Both the position numbers and the translations under genes were made by a program. A stretch of DNA of 17,935 bases from Actinomycetes bacterium (lineage in GTDB: Bacteria; Actinomycetota; Actinomycetes; Mycobacteriales; Mycobacteriaceae): contig JAEWRC010000056.1 of the NCBI GenBank assembly GCA_023460175.1, forward strand, positions 1 through 17,935, written 5' to 3'. The notes under the pieces were generated by a model. That model had not been told where the DNA came from. It saw nothing but the letters and a program-made list of their open reading frames with translations, and ran no database searches. Positions 1 to 7,034 of this stretch are shown here, piece after piece. The first letter of the stretch is position 1. Each line of letters starts with the position of its first letter.

Positions 1-1
1 G

Positions 2-940
2 CTCTACGCGCTGGCCCGGCCGGCGGCGCCGCTGCGGCTGCCCGTGTCGTGGTTCCACGCCGGGCAGGCCGTGGTGGGCGCCATCGTCGGGTCCGCCATC
101 GAGTGGGACACCCTGGTGGACCTCGGGGCGCGCTGGCTGATCGTCATCGGGATCTCGTGCTTCGCGCTGGTGGTCAGCGTGCTGTGCGGCACCCTGCTGA
201 TCCGGCGCGGCGCCAGCCCCGCCACCGCCACGTTCTCGTCGATCGCCGGCGGGGCCATCGGGTTGACCGCGATGGCCGACGACCTGGGCGCGGACTCCCG
301 CGTCATCGCCGTGCTGCAGTATCTGCGGCTGCTGATCGTGCTGCTCACCCTGCCGGTCGTGGTCACCCTGATCTTCGGCGCCTCCGATCAGCGCGGCGCG
401 CTGGGGGCGGTGCGCGGGGACTGGCGGGTGGATCTGCCGTTCGTGGCGATCGCCATCGTCGGCGGCGTGCTGGCCGGCAAGCTGCTGCGGATGCCGTCGC
501 CGGCGCTGCTGGGCCCGCTGCTGGTCGCGGCCCCGCTGACGCTGGTGCCGTACTTCGCGGAGGCCCAGGTACCGGTGGTCGTCGCTGCCCTGGGCTACCT
601 GGCGATCGGCGTGCAGGTCGGGCTCAAGTTCACCCTGGAGAGCCTGAAGTCGATCGGCCGGATGGTGCCGACGGCCATGCTGACCATCGTGGTGACCCTG
701 GTGGGCTGCGCGGGCCTCGGCGCGATCTTGGCGGCCACCACCGACGCCACCCCGCTGGACGCCTACCTGGCGACCACCCCCGGCGGCATCTACGCCGTCA
801 TGGGCACCGCGGAATCCACCGGTTCGGACGTCACGTTCGTCGCGGCCGCCCAGATCGTGCGGATGTTGATGGTGCTGGCCATCGCGCCGTTTGTGGCGGC
901 CTACTTCCGCAACCGCCCGACCGGCCCGGGGCCCGGCTGA
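2..940 (+). CDS. AbrB-family integral membrane protein (5'-truncated by window edge)
   Basis: The reading frame is open from the first bases of the window to TGA at 938–940, giving 312 residues, so the true start lies upstream. The product is a very hydrophobic polytopic membrane protein with two similar halves. Each half has a glycine-rich membrane pair, and the C-terminal half carries the TTPGGI...A...G.D..FV...Q..R pattern typical of the 'membrane AbrB duplication' family (PF05145). Full-length members are about 350–380 residues, so roughly 40–70 N-terminal residues are probably missing. Databases often label this family 'AbrB transcriptional regulator' or 'ammonia monooxygenase'. Both names are misleading, because there is no DNA-binding domain here. 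A transporter role is the usual guess, but the substrate is unknown. Its stop is 1 bp from that of the convergent debranching enzyme. Family assignment is fairly certain and function is not. Confidence 0.85.
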   Translation, partial: LYALARPAAPLRLPVSWFHAGQAVVGAIVGSAIEWDTLVDLGARWLIVIGISCFALVVSVLCGTLLIRRGASPATATFSSIAGGAIGLTAMADDLGADSRVIAVLQYLRLLIVLLTLPVVVTLIFGASDQRGALGAVRGDWRVDLPFVAIAIVGGVLAGKLLRMPSPALLGPLLVAAPLTLVPYFAEAQVPVVVAALGYLAIGVQVGLKFTLESLKSIGRMVPTAMLTIVVTLVGCAGLGAILAATTDATPLDAYLATTPGGIYAVMGTAESTGSDVTFVAAAQIVRMLMVLAIAPFVAAYFRNRPTGPGPG

Positions 941-941
941 G

Positions 942-3098
942 CTACTCCTCGTCGGCGGCCTGCAGCACCACCAGCGCGCGGCCTTCCACGATCACGATGC
1001 TGCCCGCGGCCATGGTGGTCTCGCCGTGCCCGTTCTCGGGGACCGCGGTGTCGGTGACCACCCGCCACTGCGCGCCGAGTTCGGTGGGCGGCAAGGTGAA
1101 TTCGATGGGCTCGTGGTAGGCGTTGAAGCACAGCACGAACGAATCGTCGGTGATCCGGTGCCCGCGTCGGTCCATCCCCGGGATGCCCTGGCCGTTGAGA
1201 TAGACCGCGATCGACTTGCCGAAGCCGGAATCCCAGTCCTCCTCGGTCATCTCCGAACCGTCGGGCCGGAACCAGGAGATGTCGGGCAGCCCGGTCGACC
1301 CCCGCCGTCGCACCGGGCGGCCGGTGAAGAAGCGGCGGCGGCGGAACACCGGGTGGTCGGCGCGCAGCGCGGAGACCTTGCGGGCGAACTCCAGCAGAGC
1401 CTCGTCGGCGTTTTCCCAATCCACCCAGGTGATCTCGTTGTCCTGACAGTACCCGTTGTTGTTGCCCTGCTGAGTGCGGCCGAGTTCGTCGCCGTGGCTG
1501 ATCATCGGCACGCCCTGGGACAGCAGCAGCGTGGTCAGGAAGTTGCGCTGCTGACGGGCGCGCAGTTCGAGGATCCCCGGATCGTCGGTGGGGCCCTCGG
1601 CCCCGCAGTTCCACGACCGGTTGTGGGACTCGCCGTCGTTGTTGTCCTCGCCGTTGGCGGCATTGTGTTTGTCGTTGTAGGACACCAGATCCCGCAACGT
1701 GAAGCCGTCGTGGGCGGTGACGAAGTTGATCGAGGCCACCGGGCGACGGGCGGTGTGCTCGTAGAGGTCCGCCGACCCGGTCAGCCGGGAGGCGAACTCG
1801 CCCAGACTGGCGGACTCGCCGCGCCAGAAGTCGCGCATGGTGTCGCGGTACTTGCCGTTCCACTCCGTCCACTGCGGCGGGAAGTTACCCACCTGATAGC
1901 CGCCCGGGCCGAGGTCCCACGGCTCGGCGATCAGCTTGGTCTGGCTGACCGTCGGATCCTGTTGTACGAGTTCGAAGAACGTACTCAGCCGGTCTACGTC
2001 GTAGAACTCCCGGGCCAGGGTGGCCGCGAGGTCGAACCGGAACCCGTCGACATGCATCTCGGTCACCCAGTACCGCAGCGAATCCATGATCAGCTGCAGC
2101 GAGTGCGGGTGCCCGACGTTGAGGCTGTTGCCGGTGCCCGTGTAATCGGTGTAATAGCGCTTGTCGTCGTCGACCAGGCGGTAGTAGGCGGCGTTGTCGA
2201 TGCCGCGCATGGACACCGTGGGACCCAGGTGATTGCCCTCGGCGGTGTGGTTGTAGACCACGTCCAGGATGACCTCGATGCCGGCCTCGTGCAGGGCCCG
2301 CACCATCACCTTGAATTCCTGCACCTGCCCGCCCGGGGTGGTGCTCGAGGTGTACTTGGCGTCGGGGGCGAAGAAGCCGATGGTGTTGTAGCCCCAGTAG
2401 TTGTTCAGGCCCTTGTCGATCAGCGTCGAGTCGTTGGCGAAGTGGTGCACCGGCATGAGTTCCACCGCGGTCACCCCGAGCGACTGCAGGTGCTCGATGA
2501 TGGCCGGATGCGCGATGCCCGCATAGGTGCCGCGGGCCTGCTCGGGGATCTCGGGATGGGTCTGGGTCAACCCCTTGACGTGGGTCTCGTAGATGACGGT
2601 GTCGGCGTACTCGTGCTGCGGCGGCCGGTCGTTGCCCCAGTCGAAGTACGGGTTGATGACCACCGACTTCGGCATGCTGGCCGCCGAGTCCTCGTCGTTG
2701 CGGCTGTCGGGATCGCCGAAGTTGTAGCCGAACAGCGACTGATCCCAGCCGAAGTTGCCGTCGATGGCCTTCGAGTAGGGGTCCAGCAGCAGCTTGTTCG
2801 GGTTGCAGCGGTGGCCGTTGGCCGGGTCGTAGGGGCCGTGCACGCGGTAGCCGTAGCGCTGGCCGGATTCCACCCCGGGGAAGAACCCGTGCCAGACGAA
2901 CCCGTCGACTTCGGGCAGCTTGATCCGCGTCTCGGTGCCGTCGGCGTCGAACAGGCACAACTCGACCCGCTCGGCGACCTCGCTGAACAGGGCGAAGTTG
3001 GTACCGGACCCGTCGTACGTCGCGCCAAGGGGATAGGCCTTGCCCGGCCACACCTCGATCTTCGGCGCCGGGGCTGAACTCGTCACCTCGTGCTTCAC
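942..3098 (-). CDS. treX: Glycogen/maltooligosyl-trehalose debranching enzyme (GH13, TreX/GlgX)
   Basis: This 718-residue enzyme hydrolyses alpha-1,6 branches in glycogen or alpha-glucans in the cytosol, in glycogen breakdown and the TreX-TreY-TreZ trehalose route. An N-terminal CBM48-like domain (about residues 20–130) is followed by a GH13 barrel with all conserved regions: DVVYNH at 279–284, DGFRFD at 351–356 (nucleophile D356), AEPWD at 391–395 (acid/base E392) and TAHD at 461–464 (D464). The length is normal for TreX/GlgX. Translation starts at GTG (3098–3096) behind a GAGGTGG ribosome site. In M. tuberculosis treX is followed by treY and treZ. Here it is alone, and the next gene downstream is a convergent AbrB-type gene with 1 bp between the stops. 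It could therefore be the glycogen-specific GlgX paralogue, and the sequence does not decide between the two. The enzyme class is very secure. Confidence 0.95.
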   Translation of the reverse strand: MKHEVTSSAPAPKIEVWPGKAYPLGATYDGSGTNFALFSEVAERVELCLFDADGTETRIKLPEVDGFVWHGFFPGVESGQRYGYRVHGPYDPANGHRCNPNKLLLDPYSKAIDGNFGWDQSLFGYNFGDPDSRNDEDSAASMPKSVVINPYFDWGNDRPPQHEYADTVIYETHVKGLTQTHPEIPEQARGTYAGIAHPAIIEHLQSLGVTAVELMPVHHFANDSTLIDKGLNNYWGYNTIGFFAPDAKYTSSTTPGGQVQEFKVMVRALHEAGIEVILDVVYNHTAEGNHLGPTVSMRGIDNAAYYRLVDDDKRYYTDYTGTGNSLNVGHPHSLQLIMDSLRYWVTEMHVDGFRFDLAATLAREFYDVDRLSTFFELVQQDPTVSQTKLIAEPWDLGPGGYQVGNFPPQWTEWNGKYRDTMRDFWRGESASLGEFASRLTGSADLYEHTARRPVASINFVTAHDGFTLRDLVSYNDKHNAANGEDNNDGESHNRSWNCGAEGPTDDPGILELRARQQRNFLTTLLLSQGVPMISHGDELGRTQQGNNNGYCQDNEITWVDWENADEALLEFARKVSALRADHPVFRRRRFFTGRPVRRRGSTGLPDISWFRPDGSEMTEEDWDSGFGKSIAVYLNGQGIPGMDRRGHRITDDSFVLCFNAYHEPIEFTLPPTELGAQWRVVTDTAVPENGHGETTMAAGSIVIVEGRALVVLQAADEE

Positions 3099-3133
3099 CC
3101 ACCTCTGTGATTCGTGCGCGCGATGCGCAGGGC

Positions 3134-3162
3134 ATTAAACGTAGCGAGTTCCCCGGTGTGTC
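3134..3162 (-). promoter_or_regulatory. Candidate treX promoter
   Basis: On the minus strand TTTAAT (3139–3134) matches TATAAT at 5 of 6 positions. It lies about 35 bp upstream of the treX GTG, in an otherwise very GC-rich 208-bp divergent gap. The sequence 17 bp further upstream (GACACA, 3162–3157) is only a weak −35. This is inference from base composition and position. Apart from this and the hairpin at 3280–3294, I see nothing else definite in the 3099–3306 gap. Confidence 0.3.
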
Positions 3163-3279
3163 GCGCGGTACACCCGCTGGGCGGGCCGGATCGGTGGGTC
3201 CCCGCCGCCGACGGGTGCCCCGGCGCTGCGAACCGTCGGTGTCTGACCAGCCAAATCACCGGAAAACCCCACCGGAGCC

Positions 3280-3294
3280 GGGGGCGCTGCCCCC
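3280..3294. repeat. Perfect inverted repeat GGGGGC-GCT-GCCCCC upstream of the membrane operon
   Basis: A 6-bp perfect G/C stem with a 3-nt loop ends exactly where the candidate −10 box (3294–3299) begins. It could be an operator, a DNA hairpin at the promoter, or chance in GC-rich DNA. It has no T-run and lies upstream of a gene on each strand, so a terminator is unlikely. Confidence 0.4.
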
Positions 3295-3299
3295 ATACT
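3294..3299 (+). promoter_or_regulatory. Candidate −10 element for a leaderless transcript of the membrane operon
   Basis: CATACT matches TATAAT at 4 of 6 positions and sits 7 nt before the GTG start at 3307. This is the spacing expected when transcription begins on the first base of the start codon. No Shine-Dalgarno sequence precedes the GTG, which fits leaderless translation. This is inference. Confidence 0.35.
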
Positions 3300-3306
3300 C
3301 GACACC

Positions 3307-5149
3307 GTGGACGTGACACTGCTCGCAGTGACGCCGGAGGGTGGGGGCGCCGCGCTCGACGAGGTCATCGGCCTGTCGATCGCGGCGCTGGTGGCCACGG
3401 TCGGGCTGCTCTGGATCGGCTACCGGCACCGCACCCGGCGCAGTACCTGGCTGCACAATCTGGCCGAGGCGCTGGGGCGGAAGTTCAAACGCCCGCCCTG
3501 GGTGGCGCTGCAGATCCTGCTGTTCACCGCGACATTGATCTGTGCGCTGTTCGGCTTCATCTGGGATGTCAGCCTGCACATCGGCAACGGCCGCGACTCC
3601 GGGCCGCTGGCCAACCCCGCGCACTACTTCATCCTGGTCGGGCTGTTCATGCTGTTCATCGCCGGCGCCTCGGCGGTGGTGATTCCCTATGACAAGCCCG
3701 GGCCGTCGGCGGTGCGCATCACCCGCTCCTGGTACGCCCCGGTGGGTGGCCTGCTGATGACGATCTGCGGCCTGTACGCCCTGATCGGCTTCCCGCTCGA
3801 CGATATCTGGCACCGCATCTTCGGCCAGGACGTCACGCTGTGGGGACCCACGCACCTGATGCTGATCGGCGGCGCGGGGCTCTCGCTGATCGCGGTGCTG
3901 CTGCTGGAGTACGAGGGCCGACGGGCGATGGCCGCCCAGGAGGGTGGCGCACCGCGCGACGGCCGCGCCATCGCCTTCCTGCGTTACCTGTCCTTCGGCG
4001 GCCTGGTGGTCGGATTGTCGGTCTACCAGATCGAGTACGACTTCGGCGTCGAGCAGTTCCGATTGGTGTTGCAGCCCATGATGATCGCCGCCGCGGCCGC
4101 GCTGGCGCTGGTGGCCGCACGCCTGGTCCTCGGCCCCGGGGCGGCGATCGCCGCCGCCCTGTTGGCGGTGCTGCTGCGCGGCGGGGTCGCGGTGGTGGTC
4201 GGGCCCGCGCTGGGTGCGCCGATCAATTGGTTCCCGCTGTATCTGGGGCCGGCGATCGTCGTCGAGTTGGTGGCGCTGACCCCGTTGCTCAAGCGCCACA
4301 TCGCCTTTGGTGCGGTCTGCGGCGTCGGCGTGGGCCACCGTCGGGTTGTGGCTGGAGTCGTTCTGGATCGCCGCGGTGTACCACTACCCGTGGCCGGTGA
4401 GCATGTGGCCCGAGGCGCTGGCGATGGCGGTGCCGGTGGCGGCGTTGATGGGGATCTGCGGCGCGCTGCTGGCGATGGTGCTCACCGGTACGGAGCTGCC
4501 CCGCCCGGCCGTTGGCATCGCCTGCGTGCTGCTGACCGTGCTGGCGATCGGCGGCGCGGTGGCCAACGGGCTGCGGGCCGAGGTGCCGGAGAATGCCGGG
4601 GCCGCCTTCACTTTGACGGAGTTGCCCGCCGAACCCGGGCAACGGATGGTCGCCGCCGAGGTCCAGATCCGGCCCGATGACCTGATCGGCGACGACCCCG
4701 AGTGGGTGACCATCCTGGCCTGGCAGGGCGGCCTGGACAACCACCGCGGCCTGGTGGTCGACCGGCTGGAACGGGTGGGCCCGGGGCAGTACCGGTCGAC
4801 GCAGCCGATCCCGGTCTGGGGCACCTGGAAGACGCTGCTGCGGGTGCAGGACGGCCGGACCATGGCGGGCGTGCCGATCTTCCTGCCCGAGGACCCGGGT
4901 ATCGGGGCGCCGGGTGTGGCCGCCGAGTCGGCGTTCAGCCGCGACTTCGTCCCCGAGATCACCATCCTGCAGCGGGAACGCAACTTCGAGCATCCGTCCT
5001 GGCTGTTCGGTGTCGCCTCGCTGGTGGTCCTGGTGTGCACGCTGCTGCTGATCGCGGCGCTCACCTGGGGAGCGGGCCGGATCAACCGAAGTGATTCCGC
5101 CCCAGCGGGTTTCGCGCCGCCGGGGCCCAAGGACAACCCGCGGTTGTGA
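3307..5149 (+). pseudogene. Polytopic membrane protein with FixH/YtkA-like outer domain, split by a one-base frameshift near 4335
   Basis: Frame 1 (from GTG 3307) encodes membrane-protein sequence to about residue 343. Plausible sequence then continues in frame 2 to TGA 5147–5149. Removing one C at 4335/4336 joins them into 613 residues (…GVGVG-TVGLW…) within a membrane segment. Residues about 20–420 contain many transmembrane helices. Two repeats share D-x3-H-x5-D-x(7–8)-H with P-x-H at the end: D87/H91/D97/H106 and D165/H169/D175/H183. Residues about 430–560 form a beta-rich domain resembling FixH/YtkA, followed by a last helix (about 565–589). The 3' end overlaps the next gene by 4 bp (GTGA). 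It is either a recently broken gene or a sequencing error; the intact downstream cistrons favour an error. I do not recognise a characterised homologue, so the metal-related role is inference. Confidence 0.75.
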
Positions 5150-5319
5150 CGTCCTCGCCGATCTACCTCGCCGATCACACGCTGCTGCTGGCGTTACCGG
5201 CGCTGGCGCCCGCCGCGGTGATCGCCGGGGTGGTGCTGTTCGTGGCAATGCGGGATCGGCGCCGACCCGATGATCCGGACGACGATCCGGACGACGACGA
5301 AAGTGACGATTTGCCATGA
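5146..5319 (+). CDS. Small single-span membrane protein with Asp-rich cytoplasmic tail (57 aa)
   Basis: The frame starts at GTG 5146, overlaps the upstream stop (GTGA), and ends at TGA 5317–5319, overlapping the next ATG (ATGA). It encodes 57 residues: a hydrophobic helix at about 12–35, a basic stretch (RDRRR, 36–40), then an acidic tail in which 11 of the last 17 residues are Asp or Glu. The basic residues after the helix predict an N-out, C-in orientation. There is no known domain. Its position between two coupled genes suggests a small accessory subunit of the same complex, and the acidic tail could bind cations or a partner. It is easily missed because it is short and starts with GTG. 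The overlaps at both ends are the main evidence that it is real. Confidence 0.75.
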   Translation: MTSSPIYLADHTLLLALPALAPAAVIAGVVLFVAMRDRRRPDDPDDDPDDDESDDLP

Positions 5320-5696
5320 TGATTCGTGTGGTTGCGGTGGCGCTGAGCGCGGCGGTGTTGGTGGGCTGCGGTGCCGGCCAACCGGCCCCCGAGACGGAAG
5401 CACTCGCCACCGAGGCCCCCGCCACCGAGCCGGTCGTCGTCGACATCACCATCGCGGCGGGCGCGGTCACCCCGGTCAACGAAACGCTGGAGGCCACCGC
5501 GGGGGAGCCCATCGTGCTGCGGGTGGACAGTGACGCGACCGACGAACTGCACGTGCACGCCGTACCCGAGCACACCTTCGCCGTGCAGCCGGGTGCCGAT
5601 CAGGAGTTCACCTTCGCGGTCGAGGTGCCGGGCCGCGTCGAGGTGGAACTGCACGATCTGGGCCGCGTCGTCGCGACCATCCACGTGCGTCCGTGA
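5316..5696 (+). CDS. Cupredoxin-like lipoprotein
   Basis: This 126-residue protein has a lipoprotein signal peptide with lipobox L15-V-G-C18, so the mature protein should be anchored in the membrane by diacylglyceryl-Cys18. A low-complexity Ala/Pro/Glu/Thr linker (about 20–40) leads to a beta-sandwich domain (about 42–126) resembling the Cupredoxin_1 family. The motif DELHVH (76–81) and His86, His113 and His123 are candidate metal ligands. The canonical type-I copper Cys and Met ligands are absent, because the only Cys is the lipidated one. It may therefore bind metal in another way, or use the fold structurally. It overlaps both neighbours by 4 bp. Lipoprotein status is secure, the fold assignment is likely, and copper binding is inference. 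Confidence 0.85.
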   Translation: MMIRVVAVALSAAVLVGCGAGQPAPETEALATEAPATEPVVVDITIAAGAVTPVNETLEATAGEPIVLRVDSDATDELHVHAVPEHTFAVQPGADQEFTFAVEVPGRVEVELHDLGRVVATIHVRP

Positions 5697-7000
5697 CGCT
5701 GCTGGCCCACGGGGTCGGCGGCTCCACGGACCTACCGATCCCGTACACCTACGCGCTGATCGGCGCGGCGTGGGCGCTGACGCTGACCTTCGCGGTGGTG
5801 GCGCTGGCGTGGCGAAAGCCCCGGTTCGACCCCGCGGCCCCCGGCCGGCCGCTGCCCGGCTTCCTCGACCGGCTGGTCGAGGCGCCCGCGACCCGCTGGA
5901 CGCTGGGGCTGTTGGGCCTGGCGTTGGCGCTGTGGGTGGCCGTCGCCGCCGTCTTCGGACCCCAGGACGCGAGCAACGCGCTGCCGGGCGCGTTCTACGT
6001 GCTGCTGTGGGTGGGCCTGGTCGCGGTGTCGGCGCTGGTGGGTCCGGTCTGGCGGGTGCTGTCCCCGGCGCGGACGCTGTGGCGCCTCGGCGGCGGCGCC
6101 GGCCTGCGCGCCTACCCGGACAGCTGGGGGTATCGGCCCGCGGCGCTGGGCCTGTTCGCGTTCGTCTGGCTCGAGCTGGCCAGCCCCGATCCGGGCTCGC
6201 TGACCGCCATCAAGGTCTGGCTGCTGACCTATGTCGTCGTGGTGTTCGCCGGTGCGGCGCTGTTCGGGCCCCGGTGGTTCGCCCGCGCCGACCCGTTCGA
6301 GGTGTACAGCATGGTGGCCTCGCGGGTGGCGCCGTTGCGCCGTGACCCGACCGGAAAACTGGTGGTGGGCAACCCGTTCGACCACCTGCCGTCGCTGCCG
6401 GTGCGGCCCGGGACGGTGGCGGTGCCGGCCGTGCTGTTGGGATCGACTGCCTTCGACAGCTTTTCGGCGATGCCGCAGTGGCGCGGGTTCGTCGAGCGGA
6501 TCGCCGACGGGGTGTGGGCGGCCACCGCGGTGAACACCGCGGGGCTGCTGGTGTTCATCGGCGTGGTGGCGACGACGTTCTGGCTGGCGGCGCGCGCCAC
6601 CGGCGGCCTGGACCGCGCGCGGCGCCGGGCGCTGCCGGGGCAGCTGGCGCATTCGTTGATCCCGATCGTCCTCGGCTACGTCTTCGCGCACTATCTGTCC
6701 TATCTGGTGGAGCGCGGCCAACAGACCGTCATCGCGCTGGCCGACCCGCTGGGCCGCGGCTGGAACCTGTTGGGGCTCGGCGACGCCGAGGTTCACTACG
6801 TGCTCTCCATGCACCCGACGGTGTTGGCGACGCTGAAGGTCGCCGGCGTGGTGCTCGGCCACATGGCCGGGGTGATCGCCGCGCACGACGCGGCCCTGCG
6901 GCTGCTGCCGCGCCGTCATCAATTGACCGGACAGCTCGCGCTGATGTTGGTCATGGTCGGCTACACTTTCGCCGGTCTTTATCTCTTGTTCGGGGGCTGA
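5693..7000 (+). CDS. His-rich polytopic membrane protein of unknown function
   Basis: This 435-residue protein starts at GTG 5693, overlapping the lipoprotein stop (GTGA). It begins with MTLLAHGVGG...DLPIP and has about ten or more hydrophobic segments. The C-terminal third has histidines in or next to membrane segments (H320, H333, H368, H374, H390, H398). My recollection is that similar actinobacterial membrane proteins carry the database label 'fenitrothion hydrolase'. I would not trust that name, since I see no hydrolase motif. As the last of four coupled cistrons including a cupredoxin-like lipoprotein, it is plausibly a permease or integral subunit of the same envelope system. The gene is certain and its function is unknown. 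Confidence 0.85.
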   Translation: MTLLAHGVGGSTDLPIPYTYALIGAAWALTLTFAVVALAWRKPRFDPAAPGRPLPGFLDRLVEAPATRWTLGLLGLALALWVAVAAVFGPQDASNALPGAFYVLLWVGLVAVSALVGPVWRVLSPARTLWRLGGGAGLRAYPDSWGYRPAALGLFAFVWLELASPDPGSLTAIKVWLLTYVVVVFAGAALFGPRWFARADPFEVYSMVASRVAPLRRDPTGKLVVGNPFDHLPSLPVRPGTVAVPAVLLGSTAFDSFSAMPQWRGFVERIADGVWAATAVNTAGLLVFIGVVATTFWLAARATGGLDRARRRALPGQLAHSLIPIVLGYVFAHYLSYLVERGQQTVIALADPLGRGWNLLGLGDAEVHYVLSMHPTVLATLKVAGVVLGHMAGVIAAHDAALRLLPRRHQLTGQLALMLVMVGYTFAGLYLLFGG

Positions 7001-7034
7001 TTCGGGGTCACCAGGAAGCGTCGAAACACCTGAC

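Noticed and set aside
891..3077. Long open frame (over 700 codons) on the plus strand opposite treX
   Set aside because: Antisense shadow of a strong GH13 gene in high-GC DNA; the translation is Val/Gly/Arg/His-rich with no domain.
3099..3306. Riboswitch or small RNA in the longest intergenic gap
   Set aside because: Only a short G/C hairpin next to a promoter is visible; no recognisable aptamer core.
4307..4345. Programmed ribosomal frameshift as the explanation of the split membrane protein
   Set aside because: No heptameric slippery sequence or downstream pseudoknot that I can see; an error or mutation is simpler.
5693..7000. Naming the fourth operon protein a fenitrothion hydrolase
   Set aside because: The label seems to be database carry-over; the sequence is a polytopic membrane protein with no hydrolase signature.
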